A DNA stretch of 64,000 bases. Source: VBAS01 sp035318985 (GTDB taxonomy: Bacteria; Bacteroidota; Bacteroidia; Chitinophagales; Chitinophagaceae). Shown here piece by piece: positions 15,583-23,953 of this stretch. Made by a program: the position numbers and the translations under genes. The notes beneath the pieces are model-generated. The model ran no database searches. It was not told where the DNA came from and saw only the letters and a list, made by a program, of their open reading frames with translations. The first letter of the stretch is position 1. Each line of letters opens with the position of its first letter. Location: positions 38,894 to 102,893 of the forward strand of contig DATHDP010000098.1 in the NCBI GenBank assembly GCA_035318985.1. The letters are read 5' to 3'.

Positions 15583-16549
15583 AGTCGGCATAATCGGCGG
15601 AGCAGGTTATACGGGTGGCGAACTCATACGTTTGTTGATCCACCATCCGGGTGTATCTGTTTCTTTTATTCATAGCCGTAGCAATGCTGGCAAGCCTGTC
15701 TATTCTGTTCATCAGGATCTGCTTGGTGATACTGAGTTGAAATTTTCTGGTGAATTAAATGATGATGTTGATGTGATCTTTCTTTGTTTGGGTCATGGTG
15801 AATCAAAGAAATTTCTCGCAGAAAATAAAATTGCCGACAAGGTTAAAGTAATTGATCTGGCAAATGATTTTCGTTTATCTCAAAGCTCAAAGCATGAAGT
15901 TCGCAACTTTGTTTATGGTTTGCCAGAATTGAATAGAGAAAAAATTAAAAAAGCAACCAATGTTGCCAATCCAGGATGTTTTGCTACGACAATTCAATTA
16001 GGGTTATTGCCATTAGCAAAAGCTGGTTTGTTGAAAGATGTCTATACAACTGGCATTACTGGCAGCACTGGTGCCGGACAAAGTTTAAGTGCAACTTCAC
16101 ATTTTAGCTGGAGAGAGAATAACATACAAGCTTATAAAACTTTAACGCACCAGCATCTGGGTGAAATTGGTGAGTCATTAAAACAATTACAACCCTCAGG
16201 AGATATTCATGTAAACTTTGTTCCTTGGAGAGGTGATTTCACAAGAGGGATTTTTATAAGTTCGCAATTACCATGCGACTTAAGTCTTATTGAACTCAAC
16301 AAACTTTACCAGGATTTTTATTCAGGCCATCCATTTACCCATATAACAAAAGATCCTGTTTTTTTAAAGCAGGCTGTAAACACCAATAAATGTATCATTC
16401 AACTAGAGCAGGTCGGAAGTCAATTAGTCGTTCATTCTGTTGCGGATAATTTATTGAAAGGTGCAAGCGGACAAGCGGTACAAAATATGAACCTGATGTT
16501 TGGACTCGATGAAAGAACAGGATTGAATCTTAAAGCAAATTATTTTTAA
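15572..16549 (+). CDS. argC: N-acetyl-gamma-glutamyl-phosphate reductase
   Basis: A 325-residue NADPH-dependent enzyme reducing N-acylglutamyl phosphate to the semialdehyde. The Rossmann motif GIIGGAGYTGGELIRLL is at the N-terminus, and the active-site cysteine is in NVANPGCFATTIQLG. The segment TGSTGAGQSLSATSHFSWREN and the loop FVPWRGDFTRGI are typical. Whether it works on acetylated or succinylated intermediates depends on the unresolved specificity of the pathway. It overlaps argG by 11 nt and is followed by a 37-bp perfect palindrome before argD. Confidence 0.94.
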   Translation: MAIKVGIIGGAGYTGGELIRLLIHHPGVSVSFIHSRSNAGKPVYSVHQDLLGDTELKFSGELNDDVDVIFLCLGHGESKKFLAENKIADKVKVIDLANDFRLSQSSKHEVRNFVYGLPELNREKIKKATNVANPGCFATTIQLGLLPLAKAGLLKDVYTTGITGSTGAGQSLSATSHFSWRENNIQAYKTLTHQHLGEIGESLKQLQPSGDIHVNFVPWRGDFTRGIFISSQLPCDLSLIELNKLYQDFYSGHPFTHITKDPVFLKQAVNTNKCIIQLEQVGSQLVVHSVADNLLKGASGQAVQNMNLMFGLDERTGLNLKANYF

Positions 16550-16554
16550 ACAGC

Positions 16555-16591
16555 AGTCGTGCCACCCCGATTAAATCGGGGTGGCACGACT
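16555..16591. repeat. perfect 37-nt palindrome between argC and argD
   Basis: Two 18-nt arms (16555-16572 and 16574-16591) around a single central A, with core CCCCGATTAAATCGGGG. It sits in the 64-bp argC-argD gap. No T-run on either side, so it is not an ordinary intrinsic terminator. It could be a REP-like element or an RNA processing/stability hairpin. Confidence 0.85.
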
Positions 16592-16613
16592 CAATCATAA
16601 CAAACTCTATAAA

Positions 16614-17765
16614 ATGAATTTATTCGACGTTTACCCGATCAATGATGTTACTATCGTAAAAGCGAAAGGCTCTTATGTATGGGATGATAAAGGTGAGCAA
16701 TATCTTGATCTTTATGGTGGTCATGCTGTGATAAGCATTGGTCATACGCATCCGCATTGGGTGAAAAGGATTGAAGAGCAACTGGAGAAAATTGCATTCT
16801 ATTCTAATTCAATAAAAATTCCTTTACAACAAGAACTTGCCGCGAAGCTTGGAAAAGTTTCCGGTAAGGAAGATTACCAGCTTTTTCTTTGTAATAGCGG
16901 TGCTGAAGCAAATGAAAATGCCTTAAAGATGGCTTCTTTTCATAATGGAAGAAAAAAGATCATTGCCTTCAATAAATCATTTCATGGAAGAACATCATTG
17001 GCAGTAGCTGCTACTGATAATAAAAATTATATCGCTCCTGTTAATGAAACCGATAATGTGATCTTTCTTCCTTTAAATGATGAGCAAGCATTAGAAGAAT
17101 GTTTTAAGAAGAATGGCAAACAAATTTCATCAGTAATCATCGAAGGAATTCAAGGTGTTGGCGGAATTAATGTGGCTGATGTGAGTTTTTTGAAAAAGAT
17201 CCGTTCGCTCTGCGATGAATATGGTGCAGTTTATATCGCTGACAGCGTTCAATGTGGTTATGGAAGAACTGGTAAATTCTTTAGTCATGATTTTGCTGGA
17301 GTAAATGCAGATATTTATACTATGGCAAAGGGAATGGGAAATGGTTTTCCTGTTGCAGGTATTATTATAGCTCCGCATATAAAACCAAAACATTTTCAAC
17401 TCGGAACCACTTTTGGCGGCAATCATCTTGCATGTGCTGCTGCACTTGCTGTCCTTGAAGTATTAGAAGAAGAAAAATTAATGGGCAACGCTACATTGGT
17501 TGGAAAATATTTAAGAGATGAGTTGGAAGCAATTCCTGAATTAAAAAATGTAAGAGGTCGTGGTTTGATGATAGGCTTTGATGTACCGGAAGAATTAAAG
17601 GACCTGAAGAAGAATTTGCTTTGGAACCAGAAAATATTTACCGGTGAAGCAAAACCAAATGTGATCAGGCTCCTTCCTTCATTAGCTTTGAAGAAAAGAG
17701 ATGCGGAACAATTCATTGATTCGATAAAAGAGGAAATAGCTTTGTTGCAGGAAACTGCAAGCTGA
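16614..17765 (+). CDS. argD: N-acyl-ornithine aminotransferase (class III PLP)
   Basis: A 383-residue class III aminotransferase producing N-acylornithine from the semialdehyde and glutamate. The ATG at 16614 is chosen (MNLFDVYPINDVTIVKAKGS); an in-frame upstream extension from 16581 would lie in the palindrome. Conserved features are NSGAEANENALKMA (PLP phosphate loop), SFHGRT, VIIEGIQGVGG, the aspartate in YIADSVQCGYGRTG, and the PLP lysine in YTMAKGMGNGFPVAG, followed by GTTFGGNHLACAAALAVLE. The length is normal. In Bacteroidota relatives the enzyme may use the succinyl intermediate; sequence alone does not settle it. Confidence 0.93.
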   Translation: MNLFDVYPINDVTIVKAKGSYVWDDKGEQYLDLYGGHAVISIGHTHPHWVKRIEEQLEKIAFYSNSIKIPLQQELAAKLGKVSGKEDYQLFLCNSGAEANENALKMASFHNGRKKIIAFNKSFHGRTSLAVAATDNKNYIAPVNETDNVIFLPLNDEQALEECFKKNGKQISSVIIEGIQGVGGINVADVSFLKKIRSLCDEYGAVYIADSVQCGYGRTGKFFSHDFAGVNADIYTMAKGMGNGFPVAGIIIAPHIKPKHFQLGTTFGGNHLACAAALAVLEVLEEEKLMGNATLVGKYLRDELEAIPELKNVRGRGLMIGFDVPEELKDLKKNLLWNQKIFTGEAKPNVIRLLPSLALKKRDAEQFIDSIKEEIALLQETAS

Positions 17766-17781
17766 ATAGACTTAATATAGC

Positions 17782-17799
17782 ACAAGAGTGCGACGCAAC
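17782..17799 (+). repeat. 18-bp dispersed repeat, copy 2
   Basis: ACAAGAGTGCGACGCAAC is the exact reverse complement of 14327-14344. It lies in the 84-bp gap between argD and argF'. Transcribed as one mRNA, the two copies could in principle pair over 3.4 kb. Confidence 0.8.
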
Positions 17800-17849
17800 A
17801 AAAGCTTAATAGTAACAAAATAGCTTAGTTCATAATAAACTTTCGAAAA

Positions 17850-18815
17850 TTGAAACAGTTCATTTCAGTTAATGATGTAAGAAAGATCGATACATTAGTG
17901 TTGTCGGCCCTGGCCTATAAGACCAATCCGTTCTCTGATAAATCGCTTGGTTTAAATAAACGTATTGGTTGTTTGTTTTTGAATCCGAGTATGCGTACAA
18001 GATTGAGTACACAGATCGCTGCACAGAATCTTGGAATGGAATGTATCATTTTCAATGTGGGACAAGAAGGCTGGGCATTGGAATTTGAAGACGAAGCGAT
18101 CATGAGTGGCAATACTGTTGAGCATGTAAAAGATGCGGCTCCAATTCTTGGAAAATATTTCGATATTCTTGCGATCCGCACTTTTCCGTCATTGAAGAAT
18201 CGTGAAGACGATTACAGTGAGCTTTATATAAAACAATTTATTAAATACGCGGGCATACCAGTGGTAAGCTTAGAAAGCGCAACACTTCATCCATTGCAAT
18301 CTTTAACAGACATCATTACAATTACAGAAGAACTAAATAAATGGGAAGTGGCTCGTAAACCAAAAATTGTCTTGACATGGGCACCGCATGTAAAACCACT
18401 GCCACAATGTGTGGCGAATAGCTTTGCGCAATGGGTGAATGCATGGGGTAAATCTGATTTTGTAATTACTCACCCTGAAGACTATGAGCTGAGTGAAGAA
18501 TTTACAAAAGGTGCAACGATCACAAATAACCAGGAAGAAGCTTTGAAAGATGCAGACTTTGTTTATGTAAAAAACTGGAGCACCTATAATGATTATGGTA
18601 AAATTTATACCAATGATCCAAAGTGGCAATTAAAAAATAAACGCTGGGCTGTTACAAATAATGCAAAAGTGATGCACTGCTTACCTGTGAGAAGGAATGT
18701 TGAATTGAGCGATGAAATACTGGATGGAGAAATGAGCATTGTAACACAACAAGCATCAAACAGGGTTTGGGCTGCACAAGCAGTGCTTGCAGAAATTTTA
18801 AGAAGGAATGGATAA
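17850..18815 (+). CDS. argF': N-acyl-L-ornithine carbamoyltransferase (ArgF')
   Basis: A 321-residue transcarbamylase that carbamoylates an N-acylated ornithine, the step that replaces OTCase in Bacteroidota and Xanthomonas. The carbamoyl-phosphate loop is LNPSMRTRLSTQ (residues 44-55), HPLQSLTD is the second site, and HCLPVRRNVELSDE is near the C-terminus. In published work the Bacteroides fragilis succinyl enzyme has Pro90 and the Xanthomonas acetyl enzyme has Glu92 at the equivalent place, and swapping them changes specificity. Here that residue is Val90 (GNTVEH), so the acyl group is undetermined. The TTG start keeps the N-terminal KQFISVNDV strand. argB overlaps its end by 8 nt. Confidence 0.9.
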   Translation: MKQFISVNDVRKIDTLVLSALAYKTNPFSDKSLGLNKRIGCLFLNPSMRTRLSTQIAAQNLGMECIIFNVGQEGWALEFEDEAIMSGNTVEHVKDAAPILGKYFDILAIRTFPSLKNREDDYSELYIKQFIKYAGIPVVSLESATLHPLQSLTDIITITEELNKWEVARKPKIVLTWAPHVKPLPQCVANSFAQWVNAWGKSDFVITHPEDYELSEEFTKGATITNNQEEALKDADFVYVKNWSTYNDYGKIYTNDPKWQLKNKRWAVTNNAKVMHCLPVRRNVELSDEILDGEMSIVTQQASNRVWAAQAVLAEILRRNG

Positions 18816-19593
18816 GCTTTATGTAATAAAGATCGGTGGCAATATTATTGATGATGAAAAAAAGCTTTCATCATTTTTAAGATCTTTTGCGGCAATTGAC
18901 GAAAAAAAAATATTAGTGCACGGTGGTGGCAAGCTGGCAACAAAGTTGGCAGAGAAAATGGGAGTAGAACAAAAGCTTGTAGAGGGAAGAAGGATCACTG
19001 ATGCAGAGACACTCAAGATCGTGACGATGGTGTATGCTGGCTATGTAAATAAAAATGTTGTTGCCCAATTACAAAGTTTTAATTGCAATGCGATTGGTTT
19101 AAGCGGTGTGGATGGTGATATAATTCTTGCACATAAAAGGAAACACCCGGTAATTGATTTTGGATTTGTTGGGGATGTTGATTCGGTTAACGCTCCATTA
19201 TTAAAAAATTTACTTGATCAAAATCTTTCACTGGTATTTGCCCCCATCACCCATGACCAGACTGGTCAGTTATTAAACACGAATGCAGACACTGTTGCGC
19301 AGGAAATTGCAAAGGCAATGAGTGGTGAATATGAAGTAAAACTTATTTATTCTTTTGAAAAAAGTGGTGTATTGATGGATGCAGAGGATGAAAATACTGT
19401 TATCTCAAGCATCAACCCGAATTATTACAAAGAACTGAAAGCAAAAGAAAAAATATTTGCAGGTATGATACCAAAACTGGATAATGCTTTTGCAGCTTTA
19501 AAAAGCGGAGTGAATAAAGTAATCATCGGGAAAGCAGAGGAATTGGATAAATTAATGAAGGGCACAGCCGGAACAACAATAAATAATGACTAA
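18808..19593 (+). CDS. argB: N-acetylglutamate kinase
   Basis: A 261-residue amino-acid kinase that phosphorylates the gamma-carboxylate of N-acylglutamate. Conserved parts are IKIGGNII at the N-terminus, LVHGGGKLATKLAEKMG (substrate and nucleotide glycine loop), LVEGRRITDAETLKIV, NTNADTVAQEIA, and KLIYSFEKSGVLMD followed by MIPKLDNAFAALKSGV. The N-terminal helix that mediates arginine inhibition in hexameric forms is absent, so feedback control, if any, may lie elsewhere, for example in the leader region. The ATG overlaps argF' by 8 nt and is preceded by AGAAGGA. Its end overlaps the argE-like gene by 8 nt. Confidence 0.93.
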   Translation: MDKLYVIKIGGNIIDDEKKLSSFLRSFAAIDEKKILVHGGGKLATKLAEKMGVEQKLVEGRRITDAETLKIVTMVYAGYVNKNVVAQLQSFNCNAIGLSGVDGDIILAHKRKHPVIDFGFVGDVDSVNAPLLKNLLDQNLSLVFAPITHDQTGQLLNTNADTVAQEIAKAMSGEYEVKLIYSFEKSGVLMDAEDENTVISSINPNYYKELKAKEKIFAGMIPKLDNAFAALKSGVNKVIIGKAEELDKLMKGTAGTTINND

Positions 19594-20656
19594 GGATGTC
19601 GCTATATTACAGGCAAATGCAATTGACCTTTTAAAACAATTGATCGCTACTCCTTCTTTCAGCAAAGAAGAAGATAATAGTTCTGCCCTTATCAGATCTT
19701 TTCTTGAAAACAACAGTATAAAGACAGAGCAATACCTGTATAATATCTGGGCAAAGAATAAATACTTCGATGCAAACAAGCCCACAATTTTATTGAATTC
19801 TCACCATGATACTGTAAAACCAAATAAAGGTTATACACTTGACCCATTCACTCCAAATGAAAAGGATGGAAAGTTATTTGGCCTGGGAAGTAATGATGCA
19901 GGCGGAAGTTTGGTATCGTTGATCGCAACCTTTCTTTATTTCTATGATAAAGAAAACCTGAAATATAATATTATTCTTGCAGCAACTGCAGAGGAAGAAA
20001 TATCCGGGCATAATGGAATTGAAGTTTTGTTGCCGCAACTAGGCAAAATTGATTTTGCCATTGTTGGTGAACCTACACAAATGCAAATGGCTGTTGCTGA
20101 AAAAGGATTAATGGTATTGGATTGCACTGCTAACGGAAAAGCTGGACATGCAGCAAGAGAAGAAGGTGAAAATTCTATCTATAAAGCAATAACCGATATC
20201 GAATGGTTCAATTCATATAAGTTTGATAAGGTTTCTGATTTGTTGGGGCCAGTGAAAATGAGTGTTACTGTTATCGAAACAGATAATAAAGCTCACAACG
20301 TAGTTCCGGCACAATGCAAGTTTGTAGTGGATTGCCGGGTAAACGAGTTGTATACTTTTGAAGAAATGCTTGACATTATAAAATCAAATGTGCAAAGTGA
20401 AATAAACCCAAGAAGCACAAGGTTAAGATCAAGTTCGATCGCATTAAATCATCCAATAGTAGAAGCAGGTCTGAAAACAGGAAGAAGTTATTATGGTTCC
20501 CCCACCACATCGGATAAGGCACTGATGAACTTTCCTGCATTAAAGATTGGCCCAGGAGATAGTGCAAGAAGCCATACGGCAGATGAGTATATTTATATTG
20601 ATGAAATAAAAAATGGAATTGAGTTGTATATTCAATTATTAAACCAACTGCTATGA
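19586..20656 (+). CDS. argE: M20-family deacylase, ArgE-like
   Basis: A 356-residue zinc-dependent M20 metallohydrolase that should remove the acyl group late in arginine synthesis. In this pathway the substrate would be N-acylcitrulline rather than N-acetylornithine, because carbamoylation precedes deacylation. Metal ligands are visible in SHHDTVKPNKG, GLGSNDAGGSLVSL, the catalytic Glu pair in TAEEEISGHNG and VGEPTQMQ. The dimerisation domain follows, and RSHTADEYI near the end carries the last ligand. The ATG overlaps argB and the stop overlaps argH by 4 nt, which ties it firmly to the operon. Confidence 0.9.
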   Translation: MTKDVAILQANAIDLLKQLIATPSFSKEEDNSSALIRSFLENNSIKTEQYLYNIWAKNKYFDANKPTILLNSHHDTVKPNKGYTLDPFTPNEKDGKLFGLGSNDAGGSLVSLIATFLYFYDKENLKYNIILAATAEEEISGHNGIEVLLPQLGKIDFAIVGEPTQMQMAVAEKGLMVLDCTANGKAGHAAREEGENSIYKAITDIEWFNSYKFDKVSDLLGPVKMSVTVIETDNKAHNVVPAQCKFVVDCRVNELYTFEEMLDIIKSNVQSEINPRSTRLRSSSIALNHPIVEAGLKTGRSYYGSPTTSDKALMNFPALKIGPGDSARSHTADEYIYIDEIKNGIELYIQLLNQLL

Positions 20657-21984
20657 AGTTGTGGCAAAAAGATAAAGCCTCATTAAAAGAAGTAGAAATA
20701 TTCACTGTTGGAAAAGACCGTGAAATGGATATGTATTTAGCTGCTTTTGATGTGCTGGGTTCTTTAGCGCATATAAAAATGCTGGAATCAGTTGGCTTGC
20801 TTACTAAAGATGAATTATCGCAACTTCAGCAAGAGCTTAAAAATATCTACCAGCAAATAGAAAAAGGTGAATTCAAATTGCAGGATGATGTAGAGGATAT
20901 TCATTCACAAGTGGAATTACTACTTACACAAAAGCTTGGAGATGTTGGTAAAAAAATACATGCTGCACGCAGTCGGAATGACCAGGTGCTTGTAGATATA
21001 AAATTGTTTTTAAGAAATGAATTGGAAGAACTGGTAAAAGCAATTAGCCCGTTTTTTGAATTACTACAAACACAAAGCGAAAAATATAAAGCCCACCTGC
21101 TTCCTGGTTATACGCATTTACAATTAGCAATGCCATCATCATTTGGTTTATGGTTTGGCGCATATGCAGAAAGCCTGGTTGATGACATGATCACATTGAA
21201 GGGCGCATACGATGTGGTAAATAAAAACCCGTTAGGTTCTGCAGCAGGTTATGGTTCATCGTTCCCAATCAATCGGGCACTAACAACAAAGCTCCTTGGA
21301 TTTGATGATCTGAATTATAATGTGGTGTATGCGCAAATGGGAAGAGGAAAAGCTGAGAGGATCGTGGCGCAGTCTTTGGCAAATGTTGCAGACACTTTGA
21401 CTAAACTCAGCATGGATACTTGTTTATACCTGAACCAGAATTTTAGTTTTATTTCCTTCCCTGCTGAATTGACAACTGGCAGCAGCATTATGCCGCATAA
21501 AAAAAATCCGGATGTATTTGAACTGATACGGAGTCATTGTAATCGCATCAAAGCATTGCCCAATGAAATTATGATGATGACTACAAATCTTCCTTCAGGT
21601 TATCATCGTGATCTGCAGTTGTTGAAAGAACATTTATTTCCTGCATTCAAAACACTGAAAGCTTGTATTGAAATGGCAGCCCTGATGCTGACTAATATCG
21701 AGATCAAAAAAGATATTCTTGCTGATGAAAAATACAAATACTTGTTTAGTGTGGAAGAAGTAAATAAGTTAGTAAATGCCGGGATACCGTTCCGCGATGC
21801 TTATAAAAAAGTCGGATTAGATATTGAAGTCGGCAATTTCAAATACGATACCTCAGTTCATCATACCCATGAAGGTTCAATTGGAAACCTTTGTACTAAG
21901 GAGATAAAAAAGCAAATGCAAACAATAACTGAAAGCTTTCCTTTCACAAAAATTGAAAAGGCAGTATCAGCTCTCTTAAAATGA
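20653..21984 (+). CDS. argH: argininosuccinate lyase
   Basis: A 443-residue member of the fumarase/aspartase superfamily that splits argininosuccinate into arginine and fumarate, the last step of the pathway. Signatures: DVEDIHSQVE and KIHAARSRNDQV near the N-terminus, LPGYTHLQLAMPSSFG, and the catalytic-serine loop in GSSIMPHKKNPDVFELIR. The length fits the family. It overlaps the deacylase by 4 nt and ends the operon. Its stop is only 2 bp from the stop of the convergent DinB-like gene, with no hairpin between them. Confidence 0.95.
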   Translation: MKLWQKDKASLKEVEIFTVGKDREMDMYLAAFDVLGSLAHIKMLESVGLLTKDELSQLQQELKNIYQQIEKGEFKLQDDVEDIHSQVELLLTQKLGDVGKKIHAARSRNDQVLVDIKLFLRNELEELVKAISPFFELLQTQSEKYKAHLLPGYTHLQLAMPSSFGLWFGAYAESLVDDMITLKGAYDVVNKNPLGSAAGYGSSFPINRALTTKLLGFDDLNYNVVYAQMGRGKAERIVAQSLANVADTLTKLSMDTCLYLNQNFSFISFPAELTTGSSIMPHKKNPDVFELIRSHCNRIKALPNEIMMMTTNLPSGYHRDLQLLKEHLFPAFKTLKACIEMAALMLTNIEIKKDILADEKYKYLFSVEEVNKLVNAGIPFRDAYKKVGLDIEVGNFKYDTSVHHTHEGSIGNLCTKEIKKQMQTITESFPFTKIEKAVSALLK

Positions 21985-21986
21985 TC

Positions 21987-22433
21987 TTAGTTATCCAATA
22001 GACGCCTGTGATAATTTACTTGCCCAAGATGATAACCCAGGTGAATAGCCAGGTGGATAAGAAAATAACCGATCGATGTTTTTTCCTTAAATACCAGTAA
22101 AGGATACTCTCTTTCAAGATCATTTTCATTAAGCTTGCTTAATCCGTCCTCCACAACCACTATTGTATCCTCTATCATTTTCAAAAGTTGAACCTGAGGA
22201 ATATTTTTCAGTGAAAACTCCAGGTCCCTATTACGAACATAACCTGTTTTGCCGATCTCTGCGCCGATATAAGCATTAAGATTTCCAACAAGATGAAGGC
22301 AAAGATTGCCTGAAGAATTAGCAATGCTTTTATCTACTTTCCATAAATTATCCTCATCGCGATAAGAAGCAATTTCCTGTTTCAATTTTTCAAGATCTCT
22401 TTTGAATATTTTTTGTACCGTTTCTATTACCAT
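21987..22433 (-). CDS. DinB-like/DUF1572 protein
   Basis: A 148-residue four-helix-bundle protein of the DinB/YfiT-like superfamily. The metal-ligand histidines are visible: one in NLCLHLVGNLNAY (about residue 47), and two in the C-terminal helix HLAIHLGYHLGQVNYHRR. Members bind a divalent metal and some are thiol-dependent transferases. In bacillithiol producers, DinB-like bacillithiol S-transferases exist, and bshA lies 1.5 kb away, so a link is possible but not shown. Its ATG overlaps the M28 peptidase stop (TAATG), so it is translated as part of that operon. Confidence 0.8.
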   Translation of the reverse strand: MVIETVQKIFKRDLEKLKQEIASYRDEDNLWKVDKSIANSSGNLCLHLVGNLNAYIGAEIGKTGYVRNRDLEFSLKNIPQVQLLKMIEDTIVVVEDGLSKLNENDLEREYPLLVFKEKTSIGYFLIHLAIHLGYHLGQVNYHRRLLDN

Positions 22434-23830
22434 TACAAACCGTATTTATCGATAAGATAGATCAGCGCAGCCATATTAACTGCTCCCAATTCGAGTTCAC
22501 GTTTGTTTACATTCTCAAACACATCATTTCTTGCATGGTGATAATCAAAATAACGTTGCGAGTCAGGACCTAATTCTGCAACCGGAGTTTTAAATGTTCT
22601 GTTCAATGGACCTATATCAGCGCCGCCGCCGCCATTTGTAATTTCATAAACCCCATAAGGATAAAGAAGAGGCACCCAGCTTTGTAATTTTTTTAATTGT
22701 TCAGGACTCCCGCCAAAACTAAATCCGCGGGGAGTAAATCCACCAGCATCGCTTTCAAGAGCAAATATGTGTTTTTCATTTTTTTCTTTTGCTTCTTGTG
22801 CATACTTAGCACCTCCACGCAAACCGTTTTCTTCGTTCATGAACAAAACGAACCTGATAGTATGTTTTGGTTTAATTCCTAATGCTTTGAATGCTCTTAA
22901 TATTTCAATCGTATGTACAACACCGGCACCATCATCATGAGCTCCTTCAGCAGGATCCCAAGAATCCAAGTGACCACCAATCGTGATTATTTCATCCGGA
23001 AATTCTGAGCCGGTCAATTCACCGATCACATTATGACCGATCGTATCAGGAAGAAAATGTGCATTCGTTTTTATTGTAAGGCTAATAATCTTATTTTTCT
23101 GAATTTGATCACTTAACCAGTCTGCATCTCTTAAGCCAACAGCTAATGCTGGAATTTTTGCATAAGTGGTATCGTATCTCGTAGCACCGGTATGAGGATT
23201 GTTATCAGTGCTATGACTCATGCTTCTTACTATTACACCTATAGCTCCATATTTAGCGGCACGGCTTGGTCCACCACCACGATATTGAGATGCCTCACCA
23301 TAAGAACGAAATGTCTGAACATAAGTTGGATTGAATTTATAATTATAAAAAACGATCATTCCCTTCAAAGAATCCTTTTTCTTTTCCAATTCATCGAAAG
23401 AATTAACCAAAATAACTTTTGCAGTAAGGTCTTTATTTTTTGTTCCCTCGGAATTTCCCAGAGCCAGAACATCAAGCTGCTTATGTGATGTAAGCACATT
23501 TCTTGCGCCAGTCACAGCATCATTGTATGTTACTTCTGCTTTATCTTTTCCGCCTCTTACCCAATGTGGCACCATACATTCCTGCAACCATGCTTTATCA
23601 GCGCCGCTTTCTTTCATTAGTGCTACGCCCCATTTCTCCGCTTTTACCATTTGCGGTGAGCCTGATAATCGTCCGCCGATCTGTTTGGTTAAATAATGGA
23701 GATTGTCGTACGCTCTTCCATTCGTTAAAATTTCATCAGAGATCCTTTTGATCATCATTGAATCTTCGTTCTGCGAAAACCCGTTTGTAACAAGTAAAAA
23801 TGAAAATGCAATAATTAATGTCTTCTTCAT
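22433..23830 (-). CDS. secreted M28-family aminopeptidase
   Basis: A 465-residue exported zinc metallopeptidase. The signal peptide is MKKTLIIAFSFLLVTNGFSQ. A protease-associated (PA) insert spans about residues 150-250. The M28 catalytic domain carries the dizinc ligands and catalytic acids in GGHLDSWDPAEGAHDDGAGV, FMNEENGLRGG, ALESDAGG and a final His in FDYHHARNDVF. Members of this branch cleave N-terminal residues or dipeptides in the periplasm. No T9SS C-terminal sorting domain is visible. It is the first gene of a two-gene unit with the DinB-like gene. Confidence 0.92.
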   Translation of the reverse strand: MKKTLIIAFSFLLVTNGFSQNEDSMMIKRISDEILTNGRAYDNLHYLTKQIGGRLSGSPQMVKAEKWGVALMKESGADKAWLQECMVPHWVRGGKDKAEVTYNDAVTGARNVLTSHKQLDVLALGNSEGTKNKDLTAKVILVNSFDELEKKKDSLKGMIVFYNYKFNPTYVQTFRSYGEASQYRGGGPSRAAKYGAIGVIVRSMSHSTDNNPHTGATRYDTTYAKIPALAVGLRDADWLSDQIQKNKIISLTIKTNAHFLPDTIGHNVIGELTGSEFPDEIITIGGHLDSWDPAEGAHDDGAGVVHTIEILRAFKALGIKPKHTIRFVLFMNEENGLRGGAKYAQEAKEKNEKHIFALESDAGGFTPRGFSFGGSPEQLKKLQSWVPLLYPYGVYEITNGGGGADIGPLNRTFKTPVAELGPDSQRYFDYHHARNDVFENVNKRELELGAVNMAALIYLIDKYGL

Positions 23831-23953
23831 GTGTTGTGTTTTGTGTCCTTAAGCGATATTTGAAGGCTGAAAATAAAGAATGCACCGTTTTGTAACAAAT
23901 TATTGATATAAGCGGCAATAGCAATAAAATTTAAGTATTTAACTTCGGGGGCT

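Noticed and set aside
16555..16591. Palindrome as an intrinsic terminator for argC
   Set aside because: No T-run follows on either strand, and argD through argH continue in the same direction with small gaps.
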